In this document: one piece after another, positions 8,236-17,330 of the stretch | How positions within the stretch are numbered: the first letter of the stretch is position 1 | How the letters are laid out: the number at the start of each line of letters is the position of its first letter | Assembly (NCBI GenBank): GCA_013997645.1 | Contig: PNKB01000026.1 | Coordinates: 1 to 39,960, forward strand | From: Cyanobacteria bacterium PR.3.49 | Lineage (GTDB): Bacteria > Cyanobacteriota > Vampirovibrionia > Obscuribacterales > Obscuribacteraceae | Length of the DNA stretch: 39,960 nucleotides | Direction: 5' to 3' | Position numbers and translations under genes: made by a program | The notes under the pieces: model-generated | Database searches by the model: none | What the model was told of the DNA's origin: nothing | Seen by the model: the letters and a program-made list of their open reading frames with translations, nothing else

Positions 8236-11040
8236 ATGGTATCGACAATAACCCGCTCATACAGTAAAGAAAACGGACTTTTGAATTTCTTCAAAAGAAA
8301 CACCAAGACAGAGCAAGGCTTGAGTAAAGAAGCTCAAGCAAAGCTGCCTGCGCTGGCAGTACCGAGAGCCCATCCATCGGCTGCCGGTCTTTTGCCTATC
8401 TGGGATCTCTTTCACGATGACAATACCGGAGTCGGTGTCATTGTGTTGAAAGACGGCAGCTATCGCTGTTGCTTCGAAGTGGACGGAGTGCACGTCAGCG
8501 GCTTCGATGAAATCCGCCTTGTTTCTTTGATGAATCACTTCACCGGCTTTCTCAACGGCATCGATACCTCCGTTCAGTTGACGGTCGAATGCCAGAATAT
8601 CAGCAAACGTGATTATTTCGCCAAACATCCAGTTGAGGTCGTCAACGATGATTTTCTCAAGTACGTCGCACGAGTTGTTGAAAACGATGAAGCATTTCTT
8701 CTCTCCAAAAACTTTGTGCCTGAACTCAAGTTCTACGTCACTTTCTGCTACAGACCACCTCGCGAAAAGCCGGTCAAAGAGAATGTCGTCGACTCGACCG
8801 TTCGCCGCGTGCTCGATGTCTTCACCAATCAAGCCGCTCGCCAGACTGTAGGTGCGCACTTCAAAAACGTCACCACACTCATTCAGCGCGCCTTTGGTTA
8901 TGCCGGGCAGTTGGGCAATTGCGGCATGAGCGCACGCCCGATTGGTGCTGTTGAATATTTCCACATGCTCTACAAAGAGCTCAATCCGAAATTCGGTCAG
9001 GACCAGCAAGAATTCTTGCCGGTGCCGCAGCGTCCCAAGACTAAGCCTTTGCCTCCCGGTCTGCGCCGCGTTTTCCCCGATATGGAACCGGCTTCCATAA
9101 GAGAACAATTGGTGGAATCGAGATACGATTTCAACAAACCTGATTATGTAGTTATCGATGACTACACCGAAGTCGACTCGGAAAATCACAACGAAGAACC
9201 GGGCCGCTACATCCGCACACTTTATATGAACCGTTTGCCTGAGCGCACCGGTCCACTCTGGCTGCAACCGCTTCTGCGCTTGAACTGCAACTGGAGACTG
9301 AATATCTACGCTCACAAGCTGGACAAAGAAGTTTTCAGAAAACAACTGCAGCGCAAACAAGCTCAGGCGCACGCCAACACATATCAAGGCATCATGGGAC
9401 CACGCTCGGCGCCCAACCAGGAAGAAGCGGAAAAGGCGCAAGAAGCTGCCAATATCGGCTCCGAACTTTATACAACCAACGTTGAAGTTTTCAATTACGC
9501 CGTTTATTTCACTATGAAAGGCGACACTCTCGATGAGCTCAACCGGGCTACCGAACTGGTGAGAAGTGCCGGCGCTCAGTGCCGCGGCGCTCGCTTCGTC
9601 GTCGGCTACCACGAGCAAAAGAGTCTCTTCATCGGCAGCTTGCCTGGTCTGGGTATCGACGTTACCCGCCGGGGCAAAGTAGCAAGAACGCCTACGGTGC
9701 GCAATTCGTTCCCCTTCGTTCATGCCAAGCTGGGATCGGAAGACGGCGATTGGCTCGGCTTCTCCAAAGAAACCCTCGAGCCTGTTTTCTTGAATCCGTA
9801 CAATGAAAAATTGCCCAACGCTCTCTGCATCGTCTTCGGTCAACCTGGTGAAGGTAAATCCATGGTTGCCCAGCAGATCATTCAGATGAAAACGCTTGCC
9901 GGCGCCAAGTCGATCATTATTGACCGTTCCGGTTCATACAAAATGCTCACCGAAGTCTACGATGACTCGGCATATATCAAGCTCGGTCCGGACGGCTCGG
10001 TTTGCTTGAACCTCTACGATCTTCCTCTGGAAGGTACCGACGGTAAGGCTATCGATCCTGCCAATCCGCCGGAATCGCACATCATCAAAATTTTGAACTT
10101 CCACTCCGTAATGCTCGGCGAAAAGGGCGAGCAAGCACTGACTAAAGACGAAAAGCCGGTTCTTATGCAAGGCATTCAGACCATTTATCGTGAATGCGCT
10201 CAGGAAAACCGCATCCCGATCGAATCGGATCTGGTCGCCTGGCTGCAGAGAGAAGCAAGCCAGACCCAAAATTCCAAGCGTCGCGAAACGTGCGAAGACC
10301 TGGCGAATCGTTTGAGCCTCTACTGCCGTGGTGCTATCTTCGGCAAATTGTTCGACGGACCGACATCGCTTCCTCTGGATGCGCAAATCATGGTTTTCGA
10401 CACTTCCGAATTGGCGCACGACAAGACTCTGGAAGCCGTAGTCACGCTTTTCGTTTCCGACTTTGTTTTGAGACGCGCACAACAGCACAAAGCCGAGCAG
10501 ATGAAGAAAGGTCAGCCATCTCGTTTTGTCTTCTGCATAGACGAGTTGTGGAGATTGCTCCGTTACGAAGGCGGCAAAACTCTTGTAGAAGACGCCTCTC
10601 GCACCAGCCGACACTTAGGCTTGCTCTTCATCGGCATATCGCAAGAATTGGGCGATCTTTTGAGAGACGACAGAGCCCGCACTCTGGCATCCAACAGTTC
10701 GATCAAAATTATTCTCGGCAACGATCCAAGCAATTTCGATTTGATTCGCGATGCTTGCGGTCTGACTCCGCAGGAAATGTCATCGATTGCTCATTTGACT
10801 CGCAAAAATCGCGAGTATTCCGATGCCTTCCTCGTTTATCACAAGCTCTCGCGCGGTGTGGTCAAACTGGTTGTGCCTCGTTTCATGTACTGGGTGGCAA
10901 CTACTGAGCCGAATAACGACCAGCCGATGCGCTCGCGCATGATGGAGTTGTGCAATGGCGATCCTCGCTGGGCCTGCCATCTGCTCGGTCAGGGCTATCA
11001 CCCTGATACGGTACCTGAGCATCTTTTGACCCCGCAATAA
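8236..11040 (+). CDS. virB4: VirB4 family T4SS ATPase
   Basis: The 934-residue product has an N-terminal VirB4/TraC-type domain and a C-terminal RecA-like ATPase. Walker A is GQPGEGKS at 535-542. Walker B is the FCIDELWRL segment, with D769 and E770. A conserved-looking SRHLGLLFIGISQ segment follows, as in VirB4/TraC proteins. Length is normal for the family (about 800-950). In known systems VirB4 is a cytoplasmic-face hexameric ATPase that drives pilus assembly and substrate transport at the inner membrane. It lies 5 bp after the VirB3-like gene, a pairing seen widely in T4SS operons. This is the firmest call in the cluster. Confidence 0.93.
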   Translation: MVSTITRSYSKENGLLNFFKRNTKTEQGLSKEAQAKLPALAVPRAHPSAAGLLPIWDLFHDDNTGVGVIVLKDGSYRCCFEVDGVHVSGFDEIRLVSLMNHFTGFLNGIDTSVQLTVECQNISKRDYFAKHPVEVVNDDFLKYVARVVENDEAFLLSKNFVPELKFYVTFCYRPPREKPVKENVVDSTVRRVLDVFTNQAARQTVGAHFKNVTTLIQRAFGYAGQLGNCGMSARPIGAVEYFHMLYKELNPKFGQDQQEFLPVPQRPKTKPLPPGLRRVFPDMEPASIREQLVESRYDFNKPDYVVIDDYTEVDSENHNEEPGRYIRTLYMNRLPERTGPLWLQPLLRLNCNWRLNIYAHKLDKEVFRKQLQRKQAQAHANTYQGIMGPRSAPNQEEAEKAQEAANIGSELYTTNVEVFNYAVYFTMKGDTLDELNRATELVRSAGAQCRGARFVVGYHEQKSLFIGSLPGLGIDVTRRGKVARTPTVRNSFPFVHAKLGSEDGDWLGFSKETLEPVFLNPYNEKLPNALCIVFGQPGEGKSMVAQQIIQMKTLAGAKSIIIDRSGSYKMLTEVYDDSAYIKLGPDGSVCLNLYDLPLEGTDGKAIDPANPPESHIIKILNFHSVMLGEKGEQALTKDEKPVLMQGIQTIYRECAQENRIPIESDLVAWLQREASQTQNSKRRETCEDLANRLSLYCRGAIFGKLFDGPTSLPLDAQIMVFDTSELAHDKTLEAVVTLFVSDFVLRRAQQHKAEQMKKGQPSRFVFCIDELWRLLRYEGGKTLVEDASRTSRHLGLLFIGISQELGDLLRDDRARTLASNSSIKIILGNDPSNFDLIRDACGLTPQEMSSIAHLTRKNREYSDAFLVYHKLSRGVVKLVVPRFMYWVATTEPNNDQPMRSRMMELCNGDPRWACHLLGQGYHPDTVPEHLLTPQ

Positions 11041-11090
11041 AGAGTCAAAAGCAATTCAGTTTTTCAAAATTTCAATTCAGGTAAGAAATT

Positions 11091-11741
11091 ATGTTCGACT
11101 ATCAAGCCGGTGAAAAATACAAACTAACTCTAATCATGGTGGCAATCGCCGGCATGATGGCGGGGATGTTTTTTACCGTTCTGCTGATGCCGACGCCGGA
11201 ACCTGCGCAGGCTAGAAAACGCGCCAAGCAGCCCTGGATGGATAATCCCGATATAACCGGGCGTCCGGCAGCGCCGGGAGCCGCGCAAGCTGCCATACCT
11301 AATGACGGACATATGTCCCAAGCTCAGGCTGCAGCAATGGCGCAGCCGGCCATCAAGACTGATGCGGTTACCGCTCAGACTCTGGTTGAAAAATGGCTGC
11401 CCTTCGCTTTCGATCTCAGTTCTGGTTCTGCCAACGACAGCCAGGAAAAAGCGATTGCCTGCATGACTCCGGAATGCGCACGCTCATATAGAGAAAGTGT
11501 CTGGACTCCTGAAGTAGCCAGCCAGATTGCCGCCTCCGGCATGAAGAGCAGCTTCCGCGCAACCAAAGTTATTGCCGGCGCTCACCAGACGGACGGCTCG
11601 ATTGTAATCACCGTAGAGGGCGAGCAAATCCTGTCTCCGCCCGATCAAGCGTCCAAACAAAGAAACGTGAAATTCGAATATCTGCTCAAACAAACGAATG
11701 ACGGTATGAAAATTTGCGGTATCAGCGAAGTCAATCGCTAG
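11091..11741 (+). CDS. VirB8-like bitopic protein (putative)
   Basis: The 216-residue product has a short cytoplasmic N-terminus, one membrane segment at about residues 12-32, a Pro/Ala-rich linker to about residue 95, and a compact C-terminal domain (about 98-216). That domain begins with helices around a VEKWLPFAF segment and ends in beta strands, resembling the NTF2-like fold of VirB8/TraM. Sequence identity to known VirB8 is not evident, so this is a topology and context call. It lies 50 bp after virB4 and 133 bp before the coupling ATPase. In known systems VirB8 joins inner-membrane and periplasmic parts. Alternative: an unrelated exported accessory protein. Confidence 0.5.
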   Translation: MFDYQAGEKYKLTLIMVAIAGMMAGMFFTVLLMPTPEPAQARKRAKQPWMDNPDITGRPAAPGAAQAAIPNDGHMSQAQAAAMAQPAIKTDAVTAQTLVEKWLPFAFDLSSGSANDSQEKAIACMTPECARSYRESVWTPEVASQIAASGMKSSFRATKVIAGAHQTDGSIVITVEGEQILSPPDQASKQRNVKFEYLLKQTNDGMKICGISEVNR

Positions 11742-11756
11742 GTTAACTGCAGCTAA

Positions 11757-11772
11757 ATGCGGTAAACCGCAT
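11757..11772. repeat. Short inverted repeat before the coupling ATPase gene
   Basis: ATGCGG TAAA CCGCAT forms a perfect 6 bp stem with a 4-base loop just after the VirB8-like stop codon. No T-tract follows, so it could be an operator or an RNA-processing hairpin as easily as a terminator. An A/T-rich TAATAT at 11814-11819 is a possible -10 element for the next gene. Confidence 0.4.
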
Positions 11773-11874
11773 GATATGCGCGAAACACGAATGTAATTTA
11801 GAGAAAACTTCCCTAATATATCGGTCAAGATGGCCATCTACTAGCCGAGTTTCGGCACCAAAGGACAAAAGAGA

Positions 11875-14817
11875 ATGACCTGGAAAGCAAAGATCGATGA
11901 GAACGGTCGCCTAACAAGCTATAAAGATAGTGAAACTGGCGAAGTGATCAGTGACAAAGAGTACGCGCGTCGCATGCAGATGCAAACGATGCCTGCTTAT
12001 TCTCCTTATCCGTCGATGCAGACGGGCAGTCCGATGATGATGCCGCAGCCTATGTATGCCGGACACCCTGGTGCGGCGCAAGCCTATCCCGTTCAGCAGA
12101 CTCAGACCGGTCGTCCTCTCGGGCAAGACCTGAGCACCCACCTGCAAAATCAAGGTTTGCAGCCGAGCAACGCCCAGATGCAGCAAATGCAAATGCAGCA
12201 GTTGCAGCAAATGCAAGCTATGCCGCAACCAATGGCAGCACCCGGTCAAAGTCCATTTATTCAACCGGGCGCTCAAATGATCGGTCAGGGCGGTCAAGGT
12301 CATTTCAATATGAACAGCCCCTCGACTGCCAGTCCGCCCACAGCCGGGATGTCGGTTCAAGGCAAGAATTTAAGAATGGAAGGCTTGCCTGCGACGGCTA
12401 AACATGGGCAGACTCCAATTCCGCACAAAACCAATCACGGATTTCTGGATGCAACATCAATCGCGATTTTGCTTCCCACTCTGGTTCTTTTGGCATTGAT
12501 TATTGCCGCAGCGCACAAGAAGCGCCTTTTCCCGTGGCAAACAATTCGTACGTTCAATCCTCCGTCCGGTCTCATGACACCGCGTGATTACGAACGTTCG
12601 TTCGTCTGCCCGCCCAACCTGCGCCGTCACGGACGTCTGGGCAAGAAAAATCCTACATCCAGCTGGACCGAGGTTGACGGAGTAGTAATTCCCTTCGGCT
12701 TCCTGGCAAGAACGCACTTGCCTGTGACGATCCCTATGGGACGCCTGCCCAACAAGAATATGTTCCTCGTAGCCCCGTCCGGTTCCGGTAAAACAACCTT
12801 GATGCGGTCTATCATGAAAGCGCTCATGGCTAAGCCTTGCGTTATCATCGCTCTGGAAGCAAAAGCCAACGATCCCAACCTGGATGAGAAGCGCGAAGGT
12901 TTCAAATATTCAGTATTGCCTGAAGCCCAACACGCCGGCTTCGACACACTGTACTTCAACCCATTGGATGAAGAGTCCATTCACTGGAATCCGCTCGATC
13001 TCGATCCGATTGTTTTCGCCTCGGCAATCTGCCAGGACGTCAACTCGCTTCCTCCCGAAGAGCAACACTGGGCAGAGCGCGACCACGGTTATATCCACGG
13101 TCTGGCGCAAATTCTCGCCTGGGGCGCTGTTCAAGTTACAGCAGAAGACGAAAACGGCTCGCCGTCGGAATTTACACAATTGCCGCGCAATCCTCGCGGT
13201 TTGATGAAACTGGTCAACAATCGCCGCAATATCGTTGAATCGCTGCGTCGGCTCAAGTCCAATCCGGAAGTTGAATCGGCAGAATTGAGCGAATTGACTC
13301 AGAAATTGTCGTCCATTATTCGCACGGACAGTGACTGGGACAAAAACATTCAAGGTATTCGCGGTCGCTTGCGAATGTTCAACAACAAGCAAGTCATGCG
13401 TGTGACCGAACAGTCTAACATCGACATTCATGCCGCCATGCACAGACCGACCGTGCTTATCTTCGGTGCTCCTGCATCGATGGGGCCGGACGCTGAATCT
13501 CTGGCATCATGCTTCGTCTACACACTGCAACAAGCATTGCACACCAGATACGGTTCCAAAAACGTCCTTCCCTTGTTTGCGTTCTTCGATGAATACCAAA
13601 CATTGAACCTGGACATAGCCGGCAGACTGTCAGCCATCGTCCGTGGTGCCAATGGCGGACTGACCGTTATCTTGCAGAACGTATCTCAAATAGCCAACTC
13701 GTCCGGTGCCACCGGTGACTCTTCGCAATCAGGCATGTCCGAACTGAAGACTATCTTCTCCAACTCGGCAATTCGTGTCTGCTTGCACAACGCTGACGAA
13801 ACCACCGCCAAATTCTTCTCAGAAGAAATCGGCAAGCACGCCGTCATCGTCCCTGGTATCGCCGATCACTATGCTGCGACCGGATTCGGTATCTTCCCGA
13901 ATTCATGGAACAAGATTCACTCGCAGCAGGTAGTGGCGCGTGTCGATCCAGATTCCATCAAGCGTATGGAAAAGCAGCATGCACTGGTATTTCTCTCTCC
14001 AGCGGGCGACGCCGAGTTTGGCGAATGCAAACCGATGATGGTCGACCTGCGCGGCATTGAAGAAATCGCAAGACTCCACCTCTTGCACAACGTATCCAGA
14101 CGCGGCGCATCTGCTCAAGGCGAAGCAGCTCCAAGCGATCCGCATCATCCGACACCGGACTCACCGGCCGATCCGCATGCGCCTTCCGGCGATGCAGTGC
14201 CGATGTTCGCTCGTGGCGTGGGACAAGCAGAAGCGTTTTCGCATGAACTTGCACCGAATCACTACGAAGCACCGGCGCAAAATGCAGGCTATGCAGAGCA
14301 GCAGCCGATGCAACCGGCAGCGGTGCAGCAACCGGCCGCTCAGGTGGCGACCTCGGCAAGAATCTGCCCGGCTTGCGGCAAAGAAGCAGGCGTGCGCAAA
14401 TTCTGCATCGAGTGCGGACATTTCATGGGAGTGCCGCAACCGACAGAGCAAGCCCCCGCCCAAGTGGAACTGGCAACCAGCGCTGCGATTGTTTCTCCTC
14501 AACCGGCAGAAGCAGCAACCAACGCTCCGCCATTCCCGAGCTTTGCGCGCCAGCAGCAACCAGCGCTCAATCGCTCGGCGCTTCTGGAAAGCCCGCAAGC
14601 CATAGCCGATGCAGCTCAAAGCAGTTACACACAACCGGCCCAAGCTCAGGCTCAACAAGCTCAGGCTCCGGCTCCGGCAACCAACCCGAAGAGCCCATTC
14701 CAGAGACGTCCGATGACCAGCTTCAATCCTGATGTCAGCCGCTTTGGATTCACGCCGCCCGGTGTGGAAGCTCAGCCTCAAGGTCAGGCTCAGAACCCCA
14801 GTCAGGTGGAATTCTAG
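11875..14817 (+). CDS. virD4: VirD4/TraG-like coupling ATPase with zinc ribbon
   Basis: The 980-residue product has four parts. Residues 1-190 are Gln/Met/Pro-rich and probably disordered. One membrane segment lies at about 193-213. The ATPase core follows, with Walker A APSGSGKTT at 300-308 and Walker B ending in F-F-D-E (D572, E573), then a TraG/TraD-type segment with VILQNVSQIA. The tail (about 750-980) is Pro/Gln/Ala-rich and carries a zinc ribbon, CPAC (831-834) and CIEC (844-847). In known systems this protein brings substrates to the channel. Usual VirD4 has an N-terminal membrane hairpin right at its start, so the long disordered N-terminus and single membrane segment are unusual. The zinc ribbon may bind substrate or nucleic acid; this is inference. 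A strong terminator follows. Confidence 0.85.
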   Translation: MTWKAKIDENGRLTSYKDSETGEVISDKEYARRMQMQTMPAYSPYPSMQTGSPMMMPQPMYAGHPGAAQAYPVQQTQTGRPLGQDLSTHLQNQGLQPSNAQMQQMQMQQLQQMQAMPQPMAAPGQSPFIQPGAQMIGQGGQGHFNMNSPSTASPPTAGMSVQGKNLRMEGLPATAKHGQTPIPHKTNHGFLDATSIAILLPTLVLLALIIAAAHKKRLFPWQTIRTFNPPSGLMTPRDYERSFVCPPNLRRHGRLGKKNPTSSWTEVDGVVIPFGFLARTHLPVTIPMGRLPNKNMFLVAPSGSGKTTLMRSIMKALMAKPCVIIALEAKANDPNLDEKREGFKYSVLPEAQHAGFDTLYFNPLDEESIHWNPLDLDPIVFASAICQDVNSLPPEEQHWAERDHGYIHGLAQILAWGAVQVTAEDENGSPSEFTQLPRNPRGLMKLVNNRRNIVESLRRLKSNPEVESAELSELTQKLSSIIRTDSDWDKNIQGIRGRLRMFNNKQVMRVTEQSNIDIHAAMHRPTVLIFGAPASMGPDAESLASCFVYTLQQALHTRYGSKNVLPLFAFFDEYQTLNLDIAGRLSAIVRGANGGLTVILQNVSQIANSSGATGDSSQSGMSELKTIFSNSAIRVCLHNADETTAKFFSEEIGKHAVIVPGIADHYAATGFGIFPNSWNKIHSQQVVARVDPDSIKRMEKQHALVFLSPAGDAEFGECKPMMVDLRGIEEIARLHLLHNVSRRGASAQGEAAPSDPHHPTPDSPADPHAPSGDAVPMFARGVGQAEAFSHELAPNHYEAPAQNAGYAEQQPMQPAAVQQPAAQVATSARICPACGKEAGVRKFCIECGHFMGVPQPTEQAPAQVELATSAAIVSPQPAEAATNAPPFPSFARQQQPALNRSALLESPQAIADAAQSSYTQPAQAQAQQAQAPAPATNPKSPFQRRPMTSFNPDVSRFGFTPPGVEAQPQGQAQNPSQVEF

Positions 14818-14844
14818 AGCCCGGCAAAGGTCGATAGACTATCC

Positions 14845-14872
14845 AGGGGAGGTGCTCGGCGCCTCCCCTTTT
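14845..14872 (+). terminator. Intrinsic terminator after the coupling ATPase
   Basis: An 8 bp stem, AGGGGAGG / CCTCCCCT, with a 9-base loop runs straight into a T-rich tract (TTTTCCTT). It closes the T4SS-like region and also argues against a start for the next gene at 14875. Confidence 0.85.
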
Positions 14873-14997
14873 CCTTGATTTTCGGACCACCCGTCCGATG
14901 CTCGAAACCTCATGCCTGTGGGCTTATTAGATTATTTCAAAGTGGAGCTTGGGGGAAGGTGCTATTTTGGCTCACTGAGACGTCAGGAGTCGGTCCG

Positions 14998-16224
14998 TTG
15001 TCCTTAACGACCAGACAGCGCGTTCAACCGGCGCTGGAAACACAACCGCAAGCAAGGTATTGGCCGCAATTGGACGGCTTCAGGACCATGTGCGTGCTCA
15101 TGGTTTTCATCATCCATGCCTGGATCAATCCAGGCACAAAACCAAGTCCAATTGGTGCTTTCGGCTATCTTGGCGTAGATGCGTTTTTCACCCTGAGCGC
15201 GTTTCTAATTACATCGTTGCTGATCCAGGAAAAGTCCACGTTCGGCGACATCAGTTACAGAAACTTCGTCGTGCGCCGCGGCTTGCGTATCTGGCCGCTC
15301 TTTTATGCCGTCGTCTTTTTTACTTGTGTGTTTCTCCCGCTGCTGAACCTGCCCGCGGCTTTACCACTGTATGGAGAATTTGCGGTCAAGCAATTCCTTC
15401 CAGCAGCGCTTTTCTGTTTTAACTTCTCCTATCCTTTCAATAATAAAGAGCTGGCTGATTTCTCGATTGCTCTGGGAATTCCTGTCATAGCCGGCCTTGT
15501 TCCCTTCTGGACTCTATGTATGGAAGAGCACTTTTATGCAGTCTGGCCGCTGGTGCTTAAAAAAGTCCGCACACTCAACGCTCTTCTCTTCGGCATCGGC
15601 ATAGCGGAGATTTTTACTGTAGCCCTGCGCTGTGTCTTTCACTGGTTGTCGGTAAACACCATTCATGTCGAAGTTCCTTTCCAGCTCTATTTCATGAATA
15701 CGCTGTGTCACCTGGATCCATTGCTGGTCGGCGCATTTTTGGCAATAATGTACCATCAGCATCCGCAATGGTTTAACCGTAATACGAAGCAAATGCTTCC
15801 TGTCGTCGGCATCACCATTGGTGCGCTTGCGTATTTGTTTTCAAACATGTATCTGCATTTCCCGGTCAGCAGTCCGATGATGATTTTTGACATGACTGCT
15901 ACAGCTGTGGCATCCGGGCTTATGCTCTACGTCGTCATGGCATGGCAGCCGATACGCGAGCTTTTCAGCAGCAAGAAGATGGCAGAGATCGGTCGTGTTT
16001 CATTCGCAATTTATTTGCTGCATAATTTTGTTCTTGCAGTAATTGAAAAGCCGCTAGCCTACCTGCCCTTGCCCGATGTCCAATATAGCTATTTTGCGAT
16101 CAAATGCTTGATTGGTTTCCCAATCACATATTGTTTAGCCTTGCTTTCATGGAAGTACTTGGAAGGTCCATGCCATCGCTTGAAAAAGAGATTCCAGCGC
16201 AAACAGGCGAACCTTGCTGCTTGA
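14998..16224 (+). CDS. Acyltransferase 3 family membrane protein
   Basis: The start was set at TTG 14998 because AGGAG (14985-14989) lies 8 bp upstream; the in-frame ATG at 14875 touches the preceding terminator and would add 41 unlikely residues. The 408-residue product is polytopic, with about ten membrane segments. Near the N-terminus it has the family pattern of a membrane helix ending in F-I-I-H-A-W, with the likely active-site His, then an Arg-rich R-R-G-L-R-I-W-P segment. These are features of OafA/YrhL-like acyltransferases, which transfer acyl groups to sugars, lipids or peptides at the membrane. The acceptor cannot be told. It is followed 73 bp later by a methyltransferase gene, so both may modify a common metabolite or surface compound (inference). 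Confidence 0.85.
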   Translation: MSLTTRQRVQPALETQPQARYWPQLDGFRTMCVLMVFIIHAWINPGTKPSPIGAFGYLGVDAFFTLSAFLITSLLIQEKSTFGDISYRNFVVRRGLRIWPLFYAVVFFTCVFLPLLNLPAALPLYGEFAVKQFLPAALFCFNFSYPFNNKELADFSIALGIPVIAGLVPFWTLCMEEHFYAVWPLVLKKVRTLNALLFGIGIAEIFTVALRCVFHWLSVNTIHVEVPFQLYFMNTLCHLDPLLVGAFLAIMYHQHPQWFNRNTKQMLPVVGITIGALAYLFSNMYLHFPVSSPMMIFDMTATAVASGLMLYVVMAWQPIRELFSSKKMAEIGRVSFAIYLLHNFVLAVIEKPLAYLPLPDVQYSYFAIKCLIGFPITYCLALLSWKYLEGPCHRLKKRFQRKQANLAA

Positions 16225-16297
16225 GCCTGTTCAGCCTTAAGTTTTCTGCGAAGCCAATATGTTAGTCTTTCATTTCTGCAAAGAAGGAGAGCGCATC

Positions 16298-17329
16298 ATG
16301 CCATCAGGAACCACACAGCAAGTCGTTACCCCTGCAAAGATCATGCAGCTTGGATTAGCTTTCTGGGGATCGAAAACTCTCTTGTCTGCTGTCGAGTTGA
16401 ATGTATTCACTGTGCTGGGAGAAGCGCCTGCTGATGCGGAAACTTTGACGAAGCGATTGAATCTGCACGAGCGAGCCAGCCGTGATTTTTTCGATGCACT
16501 TGTCGCGCTTGGTCTGCTTGAAAGAAACAACGGAATTTATTCGAACACTCCGGAAACCGCGAAATTCCTCGATGCAGCTCAACCAGCGTACATCGGCAAT
16601 TTTCTACTGATGACTAATGCGCGCCTTTATCCGACCTGGGACAGGTTGACCGAAGCTTTGAAAACGGGCAAGCCGCAAAGCGAAGCGAAAGATATGCCCA
16701 CGCAGGATCTTTTCGCGATGCTCTACGCGGACAAAGAACGCCTGAAAGGTTTTCTCTCTTCAATGACCGGTATAAGTCTGGGCAATGCCATACAAATAGC
16801 CAAAAAATTCGAATGGAGCAAATACAAAACATTTGCCGATGTCGGAACCGCTCAGGGCGCACTCGCGGTTCAGGTCGCCAAAGCCAATCCTCACCTGACC
16901 GGAGTCGGCTATGACTTGCCGGCTGTAGAGCCAGTCTTCAGTGAGTATGTCGAACAGAACGGTTTGAAAGATCGACTTACATTTAAGAGTGGTGATTTCT
17001 TCAAAGACGAGATGCCCTCAGTCGACGTGATTGTTTTGGGGCACATTTTGCACGATTGGAACTTGGACGAAAAGCGTTCACTGGTCGCTAAAGCATACAA
17101 GGCGCTCAATCCAGGCGGTGCGATTATTGTTTACGACGCCATGATCGATAACGAAAGAGAGACAAACACGTTTGCATTGCTGATGAGTTTGAACATGCTA
17201 ATCGAAACTGCCGGTGGTTTTGATTACACACCCAATCAGTGCGAAGAATGGCTTAAGGAAGCTGGTTTCAAAAATATGCGTTTTGAACAATTGACGCCTA
17301 CCCATATGATGGGAATCGGGATCAAATAG
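16298..17329 (+). CDS. SAM-dependent O-methyltransferase (COMT-like)
   Basis: ATG 16298 was preferred over 16259 because AAGGAGA (16284-16290) lies 7 bp upstream. The 343-residue product has an N-terminal winged-helix dimerisation region and a C-terminal Rossmann methyltransferase domain. The SAM-binding motif is DVGTAQG at about 181-187. The HILHDW segment has the expected catalytic His at about 252. This layout is that of the plant caffeate/bacterial antibiotic O-methyltransferase family, which methylates small hydroxylated aromatic or polyketide-type substrates. The substrate is unknown. Its stop codon nearly meets that of the converging VKOR-like gene, with no room for a terminator between them. 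Confidence 0.9.
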   Translation: MPSGTTQQVVTPAKIMQLGLAFWGSKTLLSAVELNVFTVLGEAPADAETLTKRLNLHERASRDFFDALVALGLLERNNGIYSNTPETAKFLDAAQPAYIGNFLLMTNARLYPTWDRLTEALKTGKPQSEAKDMPTQDLFAMLYADKERLKGFLSSMTGISLGNAIQIAKKFEWSKYKTFADVGTAQGALAVQVAKANPHLTGVGYDLPAVEPVFSEYVEQNGLKDRLTFKSGDFFKDEMPSVDVIVLGHILHDWNLDEKRSLVAKAYKALNPGGAIIVYDAMIDNERETNTFALLMSLNMLIETAGGFDYTPNQCEEWLKEAGFKNMRFEQLTPTHMMGIGIK

Positions 17330-17330
17330 T

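Noticed and set aside
8257..9843. Long minus-strand open frame (528 codons) opposite virB4
   Set aside because: Antisense to the conserved VirB4 coding region; no recognisable domain. A codon-bias shadow.
12180..12240. CAG-rich repeat tract as a possible CRISPR or unstable repeat
   Set aside because: It encodes the Gln/Met run in the coupling ATPase head, stays in frame and has no spacer structure.
14875..14997. N-terminal extension of the acyltransferase from ATG 14875
   Set aside because: The ATG touches the preceding terminator, has no ribosome site, and adds 41 residues unlike the family's start; TTG 14998 with AGGAG is better.
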